Shown here: positions 44,103 through 55,240 of the stretch, piece after piece
How the letters are laid out: each line of letters opens with the position of its first letter
How positions within the stretch are numbered: position 1 is the stretch's first letter
Origin: Anthoceros angustus
Taxonomy: Eukaryota; Streptophyta; Anthocerotopsida; Anthocerotales; Anthocerotaceae
Direction: 5' to 3'
Assembly: GCA_010909165.1 (NCBI GenBank)
Contig: MU008207.1
Location: 248,001 to 312,000, forward strand
Length of the DNA: 64,000 nucleotides
Notes under the pieces: model-generated
Database searches by the model: none
The model's input: only the letters and a program-made list of their open reading frames with translations
What the model was told of the DNA's origin: nothing
Program-made: the position numbers and the translations under genes

Positions 44103-46795
44103 TGTGGCGCGACTTTCTGGCCGGCGCGCACAATCCGTGTCGTTGTAGTAAGGAGTCCTCCCAAAGGAATGATAGGCTCCGTTTGCGTTTCAATCGATTC
44201 TCACCTCACTTTGTGATTCGGCCACACACACATAGTCATTTTAACTACGCAAATAGCGTCCGAAACAGTGTGGCCAAGCGTTTGAGACCCGTTCGTCTGG
44301 TTCACGCTCGTCACTTTCCTCTAGTCCGTTCCTCTCGCCACTCTTTACACTCATCAACTTGGAAAGCACAGATCCGGACCTCCTCCGTCGTTCTGCGGGC
44401 CTCTCGTCCGACTCTGCGCCCCCGGAGTTCCTCCGGCTCACCGCGTTCGGTCCGTTCGGCTGGGCGGCTGCAGCGAACAAGGGTCCCCGATCGCCCTTCC
44501 ACCACACACACACGTTAGGGTCCGTCACGGGACCTTGATATCTCCGGGTCGTGCACCTTTCTGACTCGGGACTCACGTTAGCAGAAGACGCACAAGTGCA
44601 CAAGGCAGCGGCATCAACACCAAGAAGATGATTTACTCGGGCGCCCCTCTTATACTCGCGAAGGTCGCGCCTTTATTACACCTCTATTACGGTGAGGGCC
44701 GGCTCGATTGTGCCCGCGCCTATCCTCCCTATTCCTCCTATCTCCGTCGGTGGTGGTGGGATAGATTCCTTCTTGGCAGCCCAGGGGCACATTGCAGGCG
44801 CGCAATCGGATGATCGCGGTAGGGACCTTCCTCTCCCAGAGTGCAGCCGTGCGCCCGTGGCGTGACGGCACCACTAAGTCCTCCTCCCCTCCTCTCTTAT
44901 CTCTCTGGCGGGCCCCTGCAATGGGCCTCAAGGCTGGATCTATGGGGCGGTGATTGGTGGCTCTCCCCACTCCCAGTGGACCTCGGGACCCCGTCTCGAC
45001 TCCCGGTGGGACCTCTAGGTCAGTCTTCCCTCTGAGGTCGGTCTCCGGCCTTCTTTTACGGAGTTCGGACCTCGGGGTCGGACTTGCCTCTGGGGTCCGG
45101 TCTTGGACCCACCCTTCCCAGGTCAGGACCTCGAGGTCCGTCGTCACTAGAGTCTGGATCTCTAAGTCCGGACTTCCTTGAGGGACTTGGGCGGCCTTTC
45201 CTCGAGTCCGGACAAAGTCCGGACCACGACTCTGGTTACGCCTCCTCACGGGCGATCACGGGCTCATCCAGCCCTCCCTTGGTTCCGAATGCCCGGTTGC
45301 GCCCTTTCGGCCTCCCGGTTCTCCTCCCTTCCTTCCATGAGGGTGAGTGCTTACCTCCGGTGTGACCCTTTCTCCCCACCGGCTCCTCCCGGCTCTCCCT
45401 CGCCGCTGCTGCGTCATCAAGCAGGCGCTCCTAGGGCCCGTGGCTGCTTGTGTCCCAGTCCTCCTCCCTCCCTCCTCCTTCCGACCCTTACGGAAGTCCG
45501 CCTCCACCTGGGGTGGCGCGGGACCTCAGGCCTTGAGCTCGCGTGGTAGTAGGAAGTCGGAATCGACTTGTTGAATCGCCTCCTCCACATGAGCCGGGCA
45601 CGGTACTCCCTCCTCCGGTGCTCGGCTGGGCATGTCGTCGGCCTGGCGGCCCGTCTCGTGGCCAAGCTTACCGGTATGAGGCGGACTCCCTTGATGCCGT
45701 CAAGGCGGCCTCCGTCACCTCCTGCAGCCTTCGCTGCTACTCGACGTTCTCCTCCTCCCGTCGTTGTTCCGGCTCACGCCCGGTTGCGGGCCATGGAGGT
45801 GAGCTCCCCTTGCTTCACCTGGCCGGAGAGGTTGCTTCTCCTCCAGTGCTTTCTTCCCTCCGTTTATTCCGAGGTCGCCACTTCCTTCTCCAGGCGGGCG
45901 GTATCCCGTCAAACTCACGGCTTCCTCCACCTCCTGCTGCGGCGCGGCGTCGAACTCCTTGCAGGTCGCCTATTCTCCTCCGTCTTCAAGCGGAGCTGGA
46001 GGCGTTCTATCTCTCGAAGTCTTGGATTCTCTCGTTGAGAACCCCTAGCTCCGTCGTCTTGGGTTGCTCAAGGTATCCTTCTCCTCCGGCTCCTGCCGCC
46101 CTTCTACCTCCTGCTGCACCAAGGTCCCCGATCTCGGTGCGACCTCCAGCCTCCTCCTCACGGCTCGGCCGTGCTTGCTCACTTGCTGCCGGCCTTGTTG
46201 GCTGCTACCCGTCTCTCCCTCCGGTTCCGATCACGTCGATGGTGATCCCGTCGACCTATGGCTTCCGCCTGTGCTTCATTTGAGCCTCGTGAGTCTGTTG
46301 GGCGGCGGGCCGCCTCAGCCAGGTCGCGAGCCCTCTCCGCCTCCTGCTGCGCCTCCCTCCTTCGTTGGCAGAGATCCTCAGCCCGTGCTTGGGCCTCACT
46401 GCACACTTGGCTCACCCGGTGAAGAAACTTAGTCCGGTCCTGTCGAATGGACCAGACTTCCCTTCGGCCTCCCGGCGCTTCCCCTCCTCGATGCGGCCGA
46501 GAGCTTCTGCCTTCCTCCTCGCCTCCTGGGCCGCCTCCATCTGCTCCCGGAGGAGCACCATCGCCTCCTTGTGGCTTCCACCTCCACAGGTCTTCTCGTC
46601 CAGAGACCCCAGGCATACCCTCCATGGTAGCCGGACCGTGTCTCTTCCACGGCGCCACTAGTGAGGCCCCAAGAAGTCCGTTGGGCGGGCATCTCGGTCC
46701 AGGACCTCCATGATCCGAGCGAGTCCCGTGGGCTCTCCGGACCTAATCAGGACCCTTAGGTCCTGAGTGCCGAGGTCCAGAGCCTCACCTTCTAC
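44103..46795 (-). mobile_element. GC-rich LTR-like block, copy 2
   Basis: Begins TGTGGCGCGACTTTC right beside the primer-binding-like site, so its left edge behaves as an LTR 3' end in minus orientation. It is collinear with 12,569-16,203 plus 23,702-23,930, without the tandem duplication and without Copia. The right portion encodes on the minus strand a coiled-coil-like stretch (EEAMVLLREQMEAAQEARRK; RREAQQEAERARDLAEAARR). Its right edge abuts PPR coding sequence at about 46,795. Whether the LTR ends near 45,290 or spans the full 2.7 kb could not be decided. Confidence 0.65.
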
Positions 46796-48264
46796 CTTGA
46801 TATCTGGGTATGCGCAGCAAGGACTCGGCCAAGATGCGCTTGTTCTGTATGGACGAATGGAACAAGAGGGCCTCATTTTGGCAGACCATGTTACTTTTGC
46901 TTGCCTTCTAAAGGCCTGTGCAAGTACTTGTAGCTTACAGGAGGGCAGGCAGCTGCACTCGCAGATTGTTGAAAGAGGATTGTTGAACGCACTCGTGGGC
47001 ACCTGCGTGGTGGACATGTATGCGAAATATGGTGAACTGGGAGTCGCGCACCAGGTTGTTGATTGCTTGGCCACAAAGGATGTGGTGACATGGCATGGGG
47101 ATTGATTTGGGTATGCACAGGGCCAAGAGGCGCTTGTTTGTATGGACAAATGGAGCAAGAAGGGCTCATTTTGGCTGACCATACTTTTGCTTGCCTTCTG
47201 AAGGCCAAGCACTGGTGCCTTACAGGCAGCTGCACTCACAGATTGTGGAAAGGGACTGCTGGATAACGTGGTGTTGGGCACCTGCCTGGTGGACATGTAT
47301 GCAAAATGTGGTGAACTGGAAGATGCACGCCAGGTTTTTGACAGCATGAACACAAAGGAATGTGGTGACATGGAATGCCCTGATATCTGGTATGGTACTG
47401 TGTGATGATGGTCACAGAGCACTAGCTTGTTTTGAGGAGATGTTAGTTGCCGGTATTCAGCCTGATGACTACTTGCCTTCTAGTAGCATGCAGTCATGAG
47501 GGACTGGTCCACGAGGGTCGCAAGCACTTTGATTCCATGGCTGAACAGCATGGCATCAAACCTACTTGAGCATTACAATTGCATGATTGATCTTCTAGGG
47601 CGTGCAGGCCATTTAGATGAGGCTGAGAAGGTGATCTTATCATGCGAAGGCCAGACTGATGTCGTGGGATGGACGACTTGTTGAATGCCTGCAAAAGTCA
47701 TGGGATATAGAGAGGGCGATGTGGTGTTTTGAAAGCATTGTTAGGCTGGAACCCCAGGATGCGCCCGCTTATGTGCTCATGGCGAAAGCCTATGCAGATG
47801 CAGGTAGGTGGACTGCTGTAGACACGATTGAAACACGGAGAATGGTAGCAGGAGCCAGCAAGAAACCTGCAGTGGCGACCATTGAGGTGAAGAAGCAGGT
47901 ACATACATTTGCGGTGGGAGAAAGCAGAGATGATATTGCGGTTAAGGCAGATAGCACAAACGCACGCCTCAAGCAGGAAGGGGGCCACATTCCTCACACA
48001 AACTTGGTGTTGAAGCCAGTCTGTGAGAAGGAAAAGGAAGATGTGCTTTGTGGGCATGCTGAGAAACTAGCTCTGGCGTTTGGTCTCTTGAACACTCCGA
48101 GTGGCATACCTATGGTGGTAACGAAGAATCTACGCATGTGCAGTGACTGCCACAGTTCCACGGAGATCATGTCCAGGCTTGAACAAAGAGACATTGTTGT
48201 AAGGGATGGGTACCGTCTGCATCGATTCGCACATGGCTGTTGCAGCTATAAGGGTCGAGCGTGA
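46796..48264 (+). pseudogene. PPR-DYW:KP gene, 5'-truncated and frameshifted
   Basis: Begins abruptly in the middle of a P motif (LISGYAQQGLGQDALVLYG) directly next to the retrotransposon block, so the 5' half of the gene is gone. Two repeat groups are readable, then frame changes occur near 47,100, 47,200, 47,360, 47,480 and 47,690. The last 201 codons are open: E1/E2, the box KKPAVATIEVKKQVHTF, HAEKLALAFGLL, CSDCH, and the end CCSYKGRA. The final zinc-site Cys of the CSC motif is Tyr here (TAT for TGT) and the terminal Pro is Ala, so even the open part probably lacks normal activity. It is a close paralogue of the two genes to its right. Confidence 0.85.
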
Positions 48265-48657
48265 GGATAGTGAAGGGAGGAGTACTCAGTGCACGCGAGA
48301 GAATATTCCGTTTTCCTGTTGTGGGTTGTAACCCCAGCCCTGTCCAAATTGGGACGCGGTCATGGATGGCTGGACCACTGATCCAGCTCTCGTTGAACGG
48401 ATTTCGCCTCTATTCTGGAAAGACATTTTAGATGGAGCTCATGAATAGGTAGGTAGACATTCACACCTAAAAGAGAAGGTTCGTTAGAGCGTTTTCAACA
48501 CTTGTACCCTGTGCAAAGCTTCGAAATTATAACGTGCTATTTTTTCTGGGTACCTGTCCAACAGAAAACCAGTGCACCATCCTTCAGTGGTGGCACAGTT
48601 CCTGGGCATTCTGCCTTAGTATGTTTTGACTCACCTTCCGACAGCGGGCCTTAGTCG
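48265..48657. promoter_or_regulatory. Intergenic / upstream region of PPR gene
   Basis: The last part (about 48,570-48,650) resembles the sequence upstream of the next paralogue (52,075-52,135): TGCACCATCCTT..., TAGT, CTTCCGACAGCGG. The upstream region was therefore duplicated together with the gene. No core promoter motif was placed. Confidence 0.4.
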
Positions 48658-51600
48658 ATGGCCACATTATGGCAACCGGACCCGTTGTGGCCCCAACAAA
48701 TTGGTGTGTGTACAGGGATTCCACGAGGAGCTCCCGCCCACCTCGCCTCAGGGAGTCCACCCCAGGCAAACAACCTCAGGTGCAGCAGTGGGAGCCCAGC
48801 ACTTCCACTTCCGAGAAAATTGTGGTGGGACGGTTTTCCAAATGGTCGTCGGCAGGAGCTGGAGCTCTTGTGGCAACAATTTTTTCTGGACCCTACCATG
48901 TGGTGGGACAACAGGCGAGATAAGAAGAGATCTCGATCGCCTGACTTTCGGCATAAGGGTCCGGCGAGGTCCTGTGGTTAAACAGCATGTTAAGCCAGCT
49001 TGGGTTGATGAGCAGCTCGTTTCCTTGGATACAGATGGGTCATGGTGCCTCCTTCCGGATAAGCCTGAACCTGAGCGTGCAGGATCGGAATGGGCGTCGT
49101 AACGGCTGGAACCGTGAGCATGTTATGTCAGCAGGGAAGCTTTCTGAGGCCGTTGGAGCCCTGGAATCTCTGGCAGACAGACTCTGCTATTTCTCAGTCT
49201 CTGTTTTACACTGTGCTAAAACTGTGTACAGCTAAGAAGGATTTGGTTGTGGGGCGAGTTCATGATCTCACTGTCAAACTTGGGTACGAGTCGAATGCAC
49301 TTGGGGAACCATATCTTGCGCATGTATGCATGTGGAGGTAGGCAGGAGGCCATGGATGTGTTCACCAGGGTGGCAAACCAGATGTCTTCATGTGGTCTTC
49401 CATAATCTCCGCATACGCTAAGCATGGGAAACCAAAGGAGGCCATACAACTGTACCATGAGATGCGTAGGTCAGGAGTGAAGGCGGATGCTCACGTCTTT
49501 GTAGCTGCCCTTCAAGCTTGTGCATTGCCGACTTGGAATCTGGCAGAAAAGTGCACTGTGATGTGGTGCAGTGGCATTCCTGACTTGTTTGTTGGCAACT
49601 GCCTGGTGGACATGTATGCAAAATGTGGCAACTGAAAGATGCACGCCAGGTTTTTGACAGCATGGCCACAAAGGATGTGGTGACATGGAATGCCCTGATA
49701 TCTGGGTATGCAAAAGTGAACTGAGCACGCCGGTTTTTGACAGCATGCAAGAAGTGGTGACATGGAATGCCCTGATAGCTGGGTATTGAGCAAATGGACA
49801 TGAGGCTTGATGGACAAATGGAGCAGGAGGCCTCATTTTGGCTGACCATGTTACTTTTGCTTGCCTTCTGAAGGCCTGTGCAAGCACTGGTGCCTTACAG
49901 AAGGGCAGGCAGCTGCACTCACTGATTGTCGAAGAGGACTGCTGGATATAGTGTGGCAACTGCCTGGTGGACATGTATGCAAAATGTGGTGAACTGGAAG
50001 ATGCACGCCAGGTTTTTGACAGCTTGGCCACAAAGGATGTGGTGACATGGAATGATTGCTGGGTATGCAGCAAGGACTAGCCAAGAGGCTTGTTGTGTAT
50101 GGACAAATGGAGCAGGAGGGCTGATTTTGGCTGACCATGTTACTTTTGCTTGCCTTCTGAAGGCCTGTGCAAGCACTGGTGCCTTACAGAAGGGCAGGCA
50201 GCTGCACTCTGTCGAAGAGGACTGCTGGATAATGTAGTGGTGGGCAACTGCCTGGTGGACATGTATGCAAAATGTGGTGAACTGGAAGATGCACGCCAGG
50301 TTTTTGACAGCTTGGCCACAAAGGATGTGGTGACATGGAATGCCCTGATTGCTGGGTATGCAGCAAGGACTCGGACAGAGGCGCTTGTATGGACAAATGG
50401 AGCAGGAGGGCCTCATTTTGGCTGACCATGTTACTTTTGCCTTCTGAAGGCCAGCACTGGTGCCTTACAGAAGGGCAGGCAGCTGCACTCTCTGGTCGAG
50501 AGGACTGCTGGATAACGTAGTGTTGGGCACCTGCCTGGTGGACATGTATGCAAAATGTGGTGAACTGGAAGATGCACCAGGTTTTGACAGCATGGCCACA
50601 AAGGATGTGGTGACATGGAATGCCCTGATTCTGGGTATACAAGGACTCGCCAAGAGGCACTTGTTCTGTATGGACAAATGGAGCAAGAGGGCTACTTATG
50701 TTACTTTTGCTTGCCTTCTGAAGGCCTGTGCAAGCACTGGTGCCTTGCAGAAGGGCAGGCAGCTGCACTCACAGATTGTGGAAAGAGGACTGCTGGATAC
50801 GTAGTGGGCAACTGCCTGGTGGACATGTATGCAAAATGTGGTGAACTGGAAGATGCACGCCAGGTTTTGACAGCATGAACACAAAGAATGTGGTGACATG
50901 GAATGCCCTGATATCTGGGTATGGTACTTGTGATGGTCACAAGGCACTAGCTTGTTTTGAGGAGATGTTAGTTGCCGGTATTCAGCCTGATGCTACTTTT
51001 ACTTGCCTTCTAGTAGCGTGCAGTCATGAGGGACTAGTCACAGAGGGTCGAAAGCACTTTGATTCCATGGTTGAACAGCATGGCATCAAACCTACTATTG
51101 AGCATTACACCTGCATGGTTGATCTTCTTGGGCGTGCAGGCCAATTAGATGAGGCTGAGAACGTGCTCTTATCATGCGAGGGCCAGACTGATGTTGTGGC
51201 ATTGACGTCTTTGCTGAACGCGTGCAAAAGTCACAGGGATGTAGAGAGGGCGCTGTGGTGTTTTGAAAGCATTGTTAGGCTGGACCCTCAGTGGGCGTCT
51301 GCGTATGTGCTCATGGCCAATGCCTACGCAGATGCAGGTAGGTGGAGTGATGTAGACAGGGTAGAAATACTGAGAATGGCAGCAGGAGCTAACAAGAAAC
51401 CTGCAGTGGCAACCATTGAGGTGAATATGGAGGTACATAGATTTCTGGTGGGAGAAAGAAGAGAGGATATTGCGCTAAAGTTAGAGAGCACGAATGCACG
51501 TCTGAAGCAGGAAGGAGGCCACGTACCTCACACCAAGTTAGTGTTGAAGCCACTGTCTGAGAAGGAAAAGGAAGATGCGCTTTGTGGCCATGCTGAGAAA

Positions 51601-51798
51601 CTTGCTCTGGCGTTTGGTCTTTTGAACACTTCGAGTGGGACACCTCTGTTGGTAACGAAGAATCTACGCATGTGCAGTGACTGCCACAGTTCTACGGAGA
51701 TCATGTCCAGGCTTGAACACAGAGACATTGTTGTAAGGGATGGGTACCGGGTGCATCGATTTGCAAATGGTTGTTGCAGCTGTGAGGGTCGACCGTGA
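48658..51798 (+). pseudogene. PPR-DYW:KP gene with amplified repeat triplets, frameshifted
   Basis: Full-length paralogue. The start ATG at 48,658 gives MATLWQPDPLWPQQIGV, matching the minus-strand gene at 4,656. The N-terminal leader and first L-S-P motifs are broken by indels. From about 49,600 to 50,870 come five near-identical S-P-L triplets. The anchor GGTGGACATGTATGCAAAATG recurs near 49,604, 49,964, 50,253, 50,538 and 50,819, about 280-360 bp apart. Each triplet is short of the intact 303 bp by small deletions. The last 307 codons (50,875-51,798) are open: P2-L2-S2-E1-E2, KKPAVATIEVNMEVHRF, HAEKLALAFGLL, CSDCH, CCSCEGRP. The deaminase-like domain is complete and of DYW:KP type. It may be a pseudogene, or a gene whose consensus carries indel errors. 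Confidence 0.85.
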
Positions 51799-52142
51799 GA
51801 TAAGAACTAGTCCTGTCAGAATATTGCTTTTGGGGTGATGTGCTTGCCATCCCTTCAATTGGGACATGGTCAATGGATGGATAACACACGATCCAGCTCT
51901 CGTCATACAGTATACCGAGATGATCAGAATCCAATGAATCCATCTGATTCTGGAATGGAGAAATTCTAGACGGATATAACTAGTTGCGACTGAATTAAGC
52001 GCTCTTAACACTACTTTCAGATTTTGTCCAAAACTTCACCTGTCTCTTTTCTGGTGGGTCATCTCCAAACCGCCTGCACCATCCTTGAATCATCTGCCAT
52101 AGTCTGGTAGTCATCTTCCGACAGCGGTCCTGAACGATAACA
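51799..52142. promoter_or_regulatory. Intergenic / upstream region of next PPR gene
   Basis: 344 bp containing the 3' UTR of the left gene and the presumed promoter of the right gene. It shares an upstream segment with 48,570-48,650. Nothing else was recognised. Confidence 0.4.
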
Positions 52143-54599
52143 GTGTGGCAACCCAATCCGTTGGGGACCCAACAGACTGATGTGTGCACAGGGATTCTAC
52201 GAGGACCACCCGCTCATCTCACCTCAGGAAGTCAACCCCTGGCAAACAACCAGCCCTCCAGGTGCAGCAGTGTCAGGAGCCCAGCAATCCCACTTCCGGT
52301 AACATCTGTAAGTGGGGACGGATTTTCCTGCGATGGTCGTTGGCAGGAGCAGGAGCAGGAACACTCGTGGCAACAATTTTTTCTGGACCCTACCAATTCC
52401 AGCTCTCGGGATAAGCTTGCACCTGGCAGGCGTGAAGTATCGGGAACGGCCGTCGTAACGGCTGGAACCGTGACCATGCTATGTCAGCAAGGGAAGCTTT
52501 CTGAGGCCGTTGGAGCCCTGGAATCTCTGGCGCACACAGACTCTGCCATTTCTCAGTCTCTGTTGTACACTGTGCTCAAACTGTGTGCAGCTAAGAAGGA
52601 TTTGGTTGTGGGGCGGAAAGTTCACGATTTCATTGTCAAACTTTGATTCGATACTTGGGGAACCATATCTTGCGCATGTATGCATGTGGAGGTAGGCTAG
52701 AGGAGGCCATGGATGTGTTCACCAGGGTGGCAAACCACATGCCTTCGTTTGGTCTTCCATAATCTCCGCATACGCTAAGCACGAGAAACCAAAGGAGGCC
52801 TTACAGCTGTATCATGAGATGCGTAGGTCAGGAGTGAAGGCGGATGCTCACGTCTATGTAGCTGCCCTTCAAGCTTGTGCATCTGCCGCTGACCTGAAAT
52901 CTGGAAGGGAAGTGCACTGTGATGTGGAGCAGAGTGGCATTCCTACTAATTTGTTTGTTGGCAACTCCCTGGTGGACATGTATGCAAAATGTGGCAAACT
53001 GAAAGATGCACGGCAGGTTTTTGTGGTGACATGGAATGCCCTGATATCTGGGTATGCAAAATGTGGTCAATTGTCAGATACACGCAAGGTTTTTGACAGC
53101 AGAAATACAAAGAATGTGGTGACATGGAATGCCCTGATTGCTGGCTATGCTGAGCAAGGTCTCGGACATGAGGCGCTTGTTCTGTACGGACAAATGGAGC
53201 AGGAGGGCGTCATTTTGGCAGACCATGTTACTTTTGCTTGCCTTCTGAAGGCCTGTGCAAGCACTGGTGCCTTACAGAAGGGCAGGCAGCTGCACTCACT
53301 GTTGTTGAAAGAGGGCTGCTAGATAGCGTAGTGTTGGGAAACTGCCTGGTGGACATGTATGCCAAATGTGGTGAACTAGAAGATGCACGTCAGGTTCTTG
53401 ACAGCTTAGCCGTGAAGGATGTGGTCACATGGAATGCCCTGATTGCTGGGTATGCACAGCAAGGACTCGGCCAAGAGGCGCTGCTTCTGTATCAACAAAC
53501 GGAGCAAGAAGGCCTCCTTTTGGCTAACCATGTCACTTTTGCTTGCCTTCTGAAGGCCTGTGCAAGCACTGGCGCCTTACAGAAGGGCAGGCAGCTGCAC
53601 TCTGTGGAAAGAGGACTGCTGGATAACGTGTTGGGCACCTGCCTGGTGGACATGTATGCAAAATGTGGTGAACTGGAAGATGCACGCCAGGTTTTGACAT
53701 GAACAAAGGATGTGGTGACATGGAATGCCCTGATATCTGGGTATGGTACTTGTGATGATGGTCACAAGGCACTAGCTTGTTTTGAGGAGATGTTAGTTGC
53801 CGGTATTCAGCCTGATGGAGCTACTTTTACTTTTCCTTCTAGTGGCATGCAGCCATGAGGGACTGGTCCACGAGGGTCGCAAGCACTTTGATTCCATGGC
53901 TGAACGGCATGGCATCAAACCTACTATAGGCATTATACCTGCATGATTGATCTTCTTGGGCGTGCAGGCCTTTTAGATGAGGCTGAGAACATGCTATTGT
54001 CTTGTGAGGGCCAAAGTGATATGGTGGGATTGATTGCTTTTTTGAATGCCTGCAAAAGCTACGGGGATATAGAGAGGGCGATGTGGTGTTTTGAAAGCAT
54101 TGTTAGGCTGGACCCCCAGGAGGCGCCAGCATATGTGATCATGGCCAATGCCTATGCAGATGCAGGTAGGTGGACTGGTGTAGACAGGATTGAAACACAG
54201 AGACTGGCAGCAGGAGCTAACAAGAAACCTGCAGTGGCGAGCATTGAGGTGAATAAGCAGATACATAGATTTCTGGTGGGAGAAAGGAGAGGATATTGCG
54301 CTTAAGGAAGAGAGCACGAATGCACATCTGAAGCAGCAAGGAGGCCACGCACCTCATACAAAGTTGGTGTTGAGACCACTGTGTGAGAAGGAAAAGGAAG
54401 ATGCGCTTTGTGGGCATGCTGAGAAGCTGGGACGCCTCTGGTGATAACGAAGAATCTTCGCATGTGCAGCGACTGCCACAGTTCCACAGAGATCATGTCA
54501 AATCTTGAACAGAGGGACATTGTTGTAAGGAATGGGTACCGTGTGCATCGGTTCGTGAATGGTTGTTGCAGTTGTAAGGGTCGACCGTTAGAAAAATGA
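52143..54599 (+). pseudogene. PPR-DYW:KP gene, start lost, deletion in DYW domain
   Basis: Third tandem paralogue. At the position of the start codon of its neighbour the sequence reads ATAACAGTGTGG, so the ATG is missing; the aligned frame continues from 52,143 (WQPNPLGTQQTDVCTG). Open blocks are 52,143-52,646, 52,819-53,322, 53,238-53,702 and 53,943-54,305, separated by indels. They hold L-S-P repeats, E1/E2 and the box KKPAVASIEVNKQIHRF. In the deaminase-like domain about 34 bp are deleted between EKL and TPLV, which removes the segment after HAE and shifts the frame. The end reads CSDCH...CCSCKGRPLEK, with three extra residues after GRP. This copy is the most likely of the three to be truly dead. 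Confidence 0.85.
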
Positions 54600-55240
54600 T
54601 AAACTAGCCAGTGTCTCCAGAGAACATTCTTTCTTTTCTTGGGGTTTGTATATGCTTGCTCAACTGCATCCTTGTCCAAGCTGAGACATGGACATACATA
54701 GATCGTTTATTTCTTGGGGGTGAACTTAGTTAACCCAAGAGTGTTCGAAGCGTCTCGATTTGAGACTTCAATACTACTGTTCATTGTGTGTAAAAAAACT
54801 AATCGGAATCAAAGCGCGACATCACTGTGGTTTGGTTGCCACCCCAGTCTGATATCCAGCAAAACAGATGTATTCCATGTCGGATATGCTTGTGGGCAGG
54901 TTGTACTAAAAACCATGTCAGTAAATAAGCCTTTCTGTGGAACTTATGCACACTTTTTTGAGAGTGCGCCGGTTGTCCAGCGCACTCTTGCCAAACATAT
55001 TCTGTCGGGAAAGGACAAAGTGCCAGCATCATGTACAAAACAAAACATAACATATTCAAAACAATTTTAGAGGTCTTTTCAAGTAGAGTCAAAGATGGGA
55101 GATGCACCGGTTGACCAGGGCAGAGCCCCAACTATCTACAAGTCTTGGCTCCCTAGAGGGTCCTCTACATCCACCAAATTAACCTCTAAGTCTGGCACCG
55201 CTTACATTTTCAAAGCCCCTTCCGTCAACGGTTATCACCT
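54600..55240. other. Intergenic, nothing recognised
   Basis: AT-richer than its surroundings. Open stretches on both strands (for example 54,714-55,070 plus) show no family resemblance and are treated as chance. Confidence 0.45.

Noticed and set aside
49418-50768. Several minus-strand open frames over the PPR array (for example 200 codons at 49,471-50,073)
   Set aside because: They are antisense images of the PPR repeats (repeating [14 protein letters not shown]) and vary with the plus-strand units.
49600-50880. Regularly spaced identical words resembling a CRISPR or satellite array
   Set aside because: The period equals one S-P-L PPR triplet and the whole unit is conserved coding sequence, not repeat plus unique spacer.
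54714-55131. Open frames on both strands between the last PPR gene and the methyltransferase fragment
   Set aside because: No motif, overlapping frames of similar length on both strands, AT-rich sequence; likely chance.
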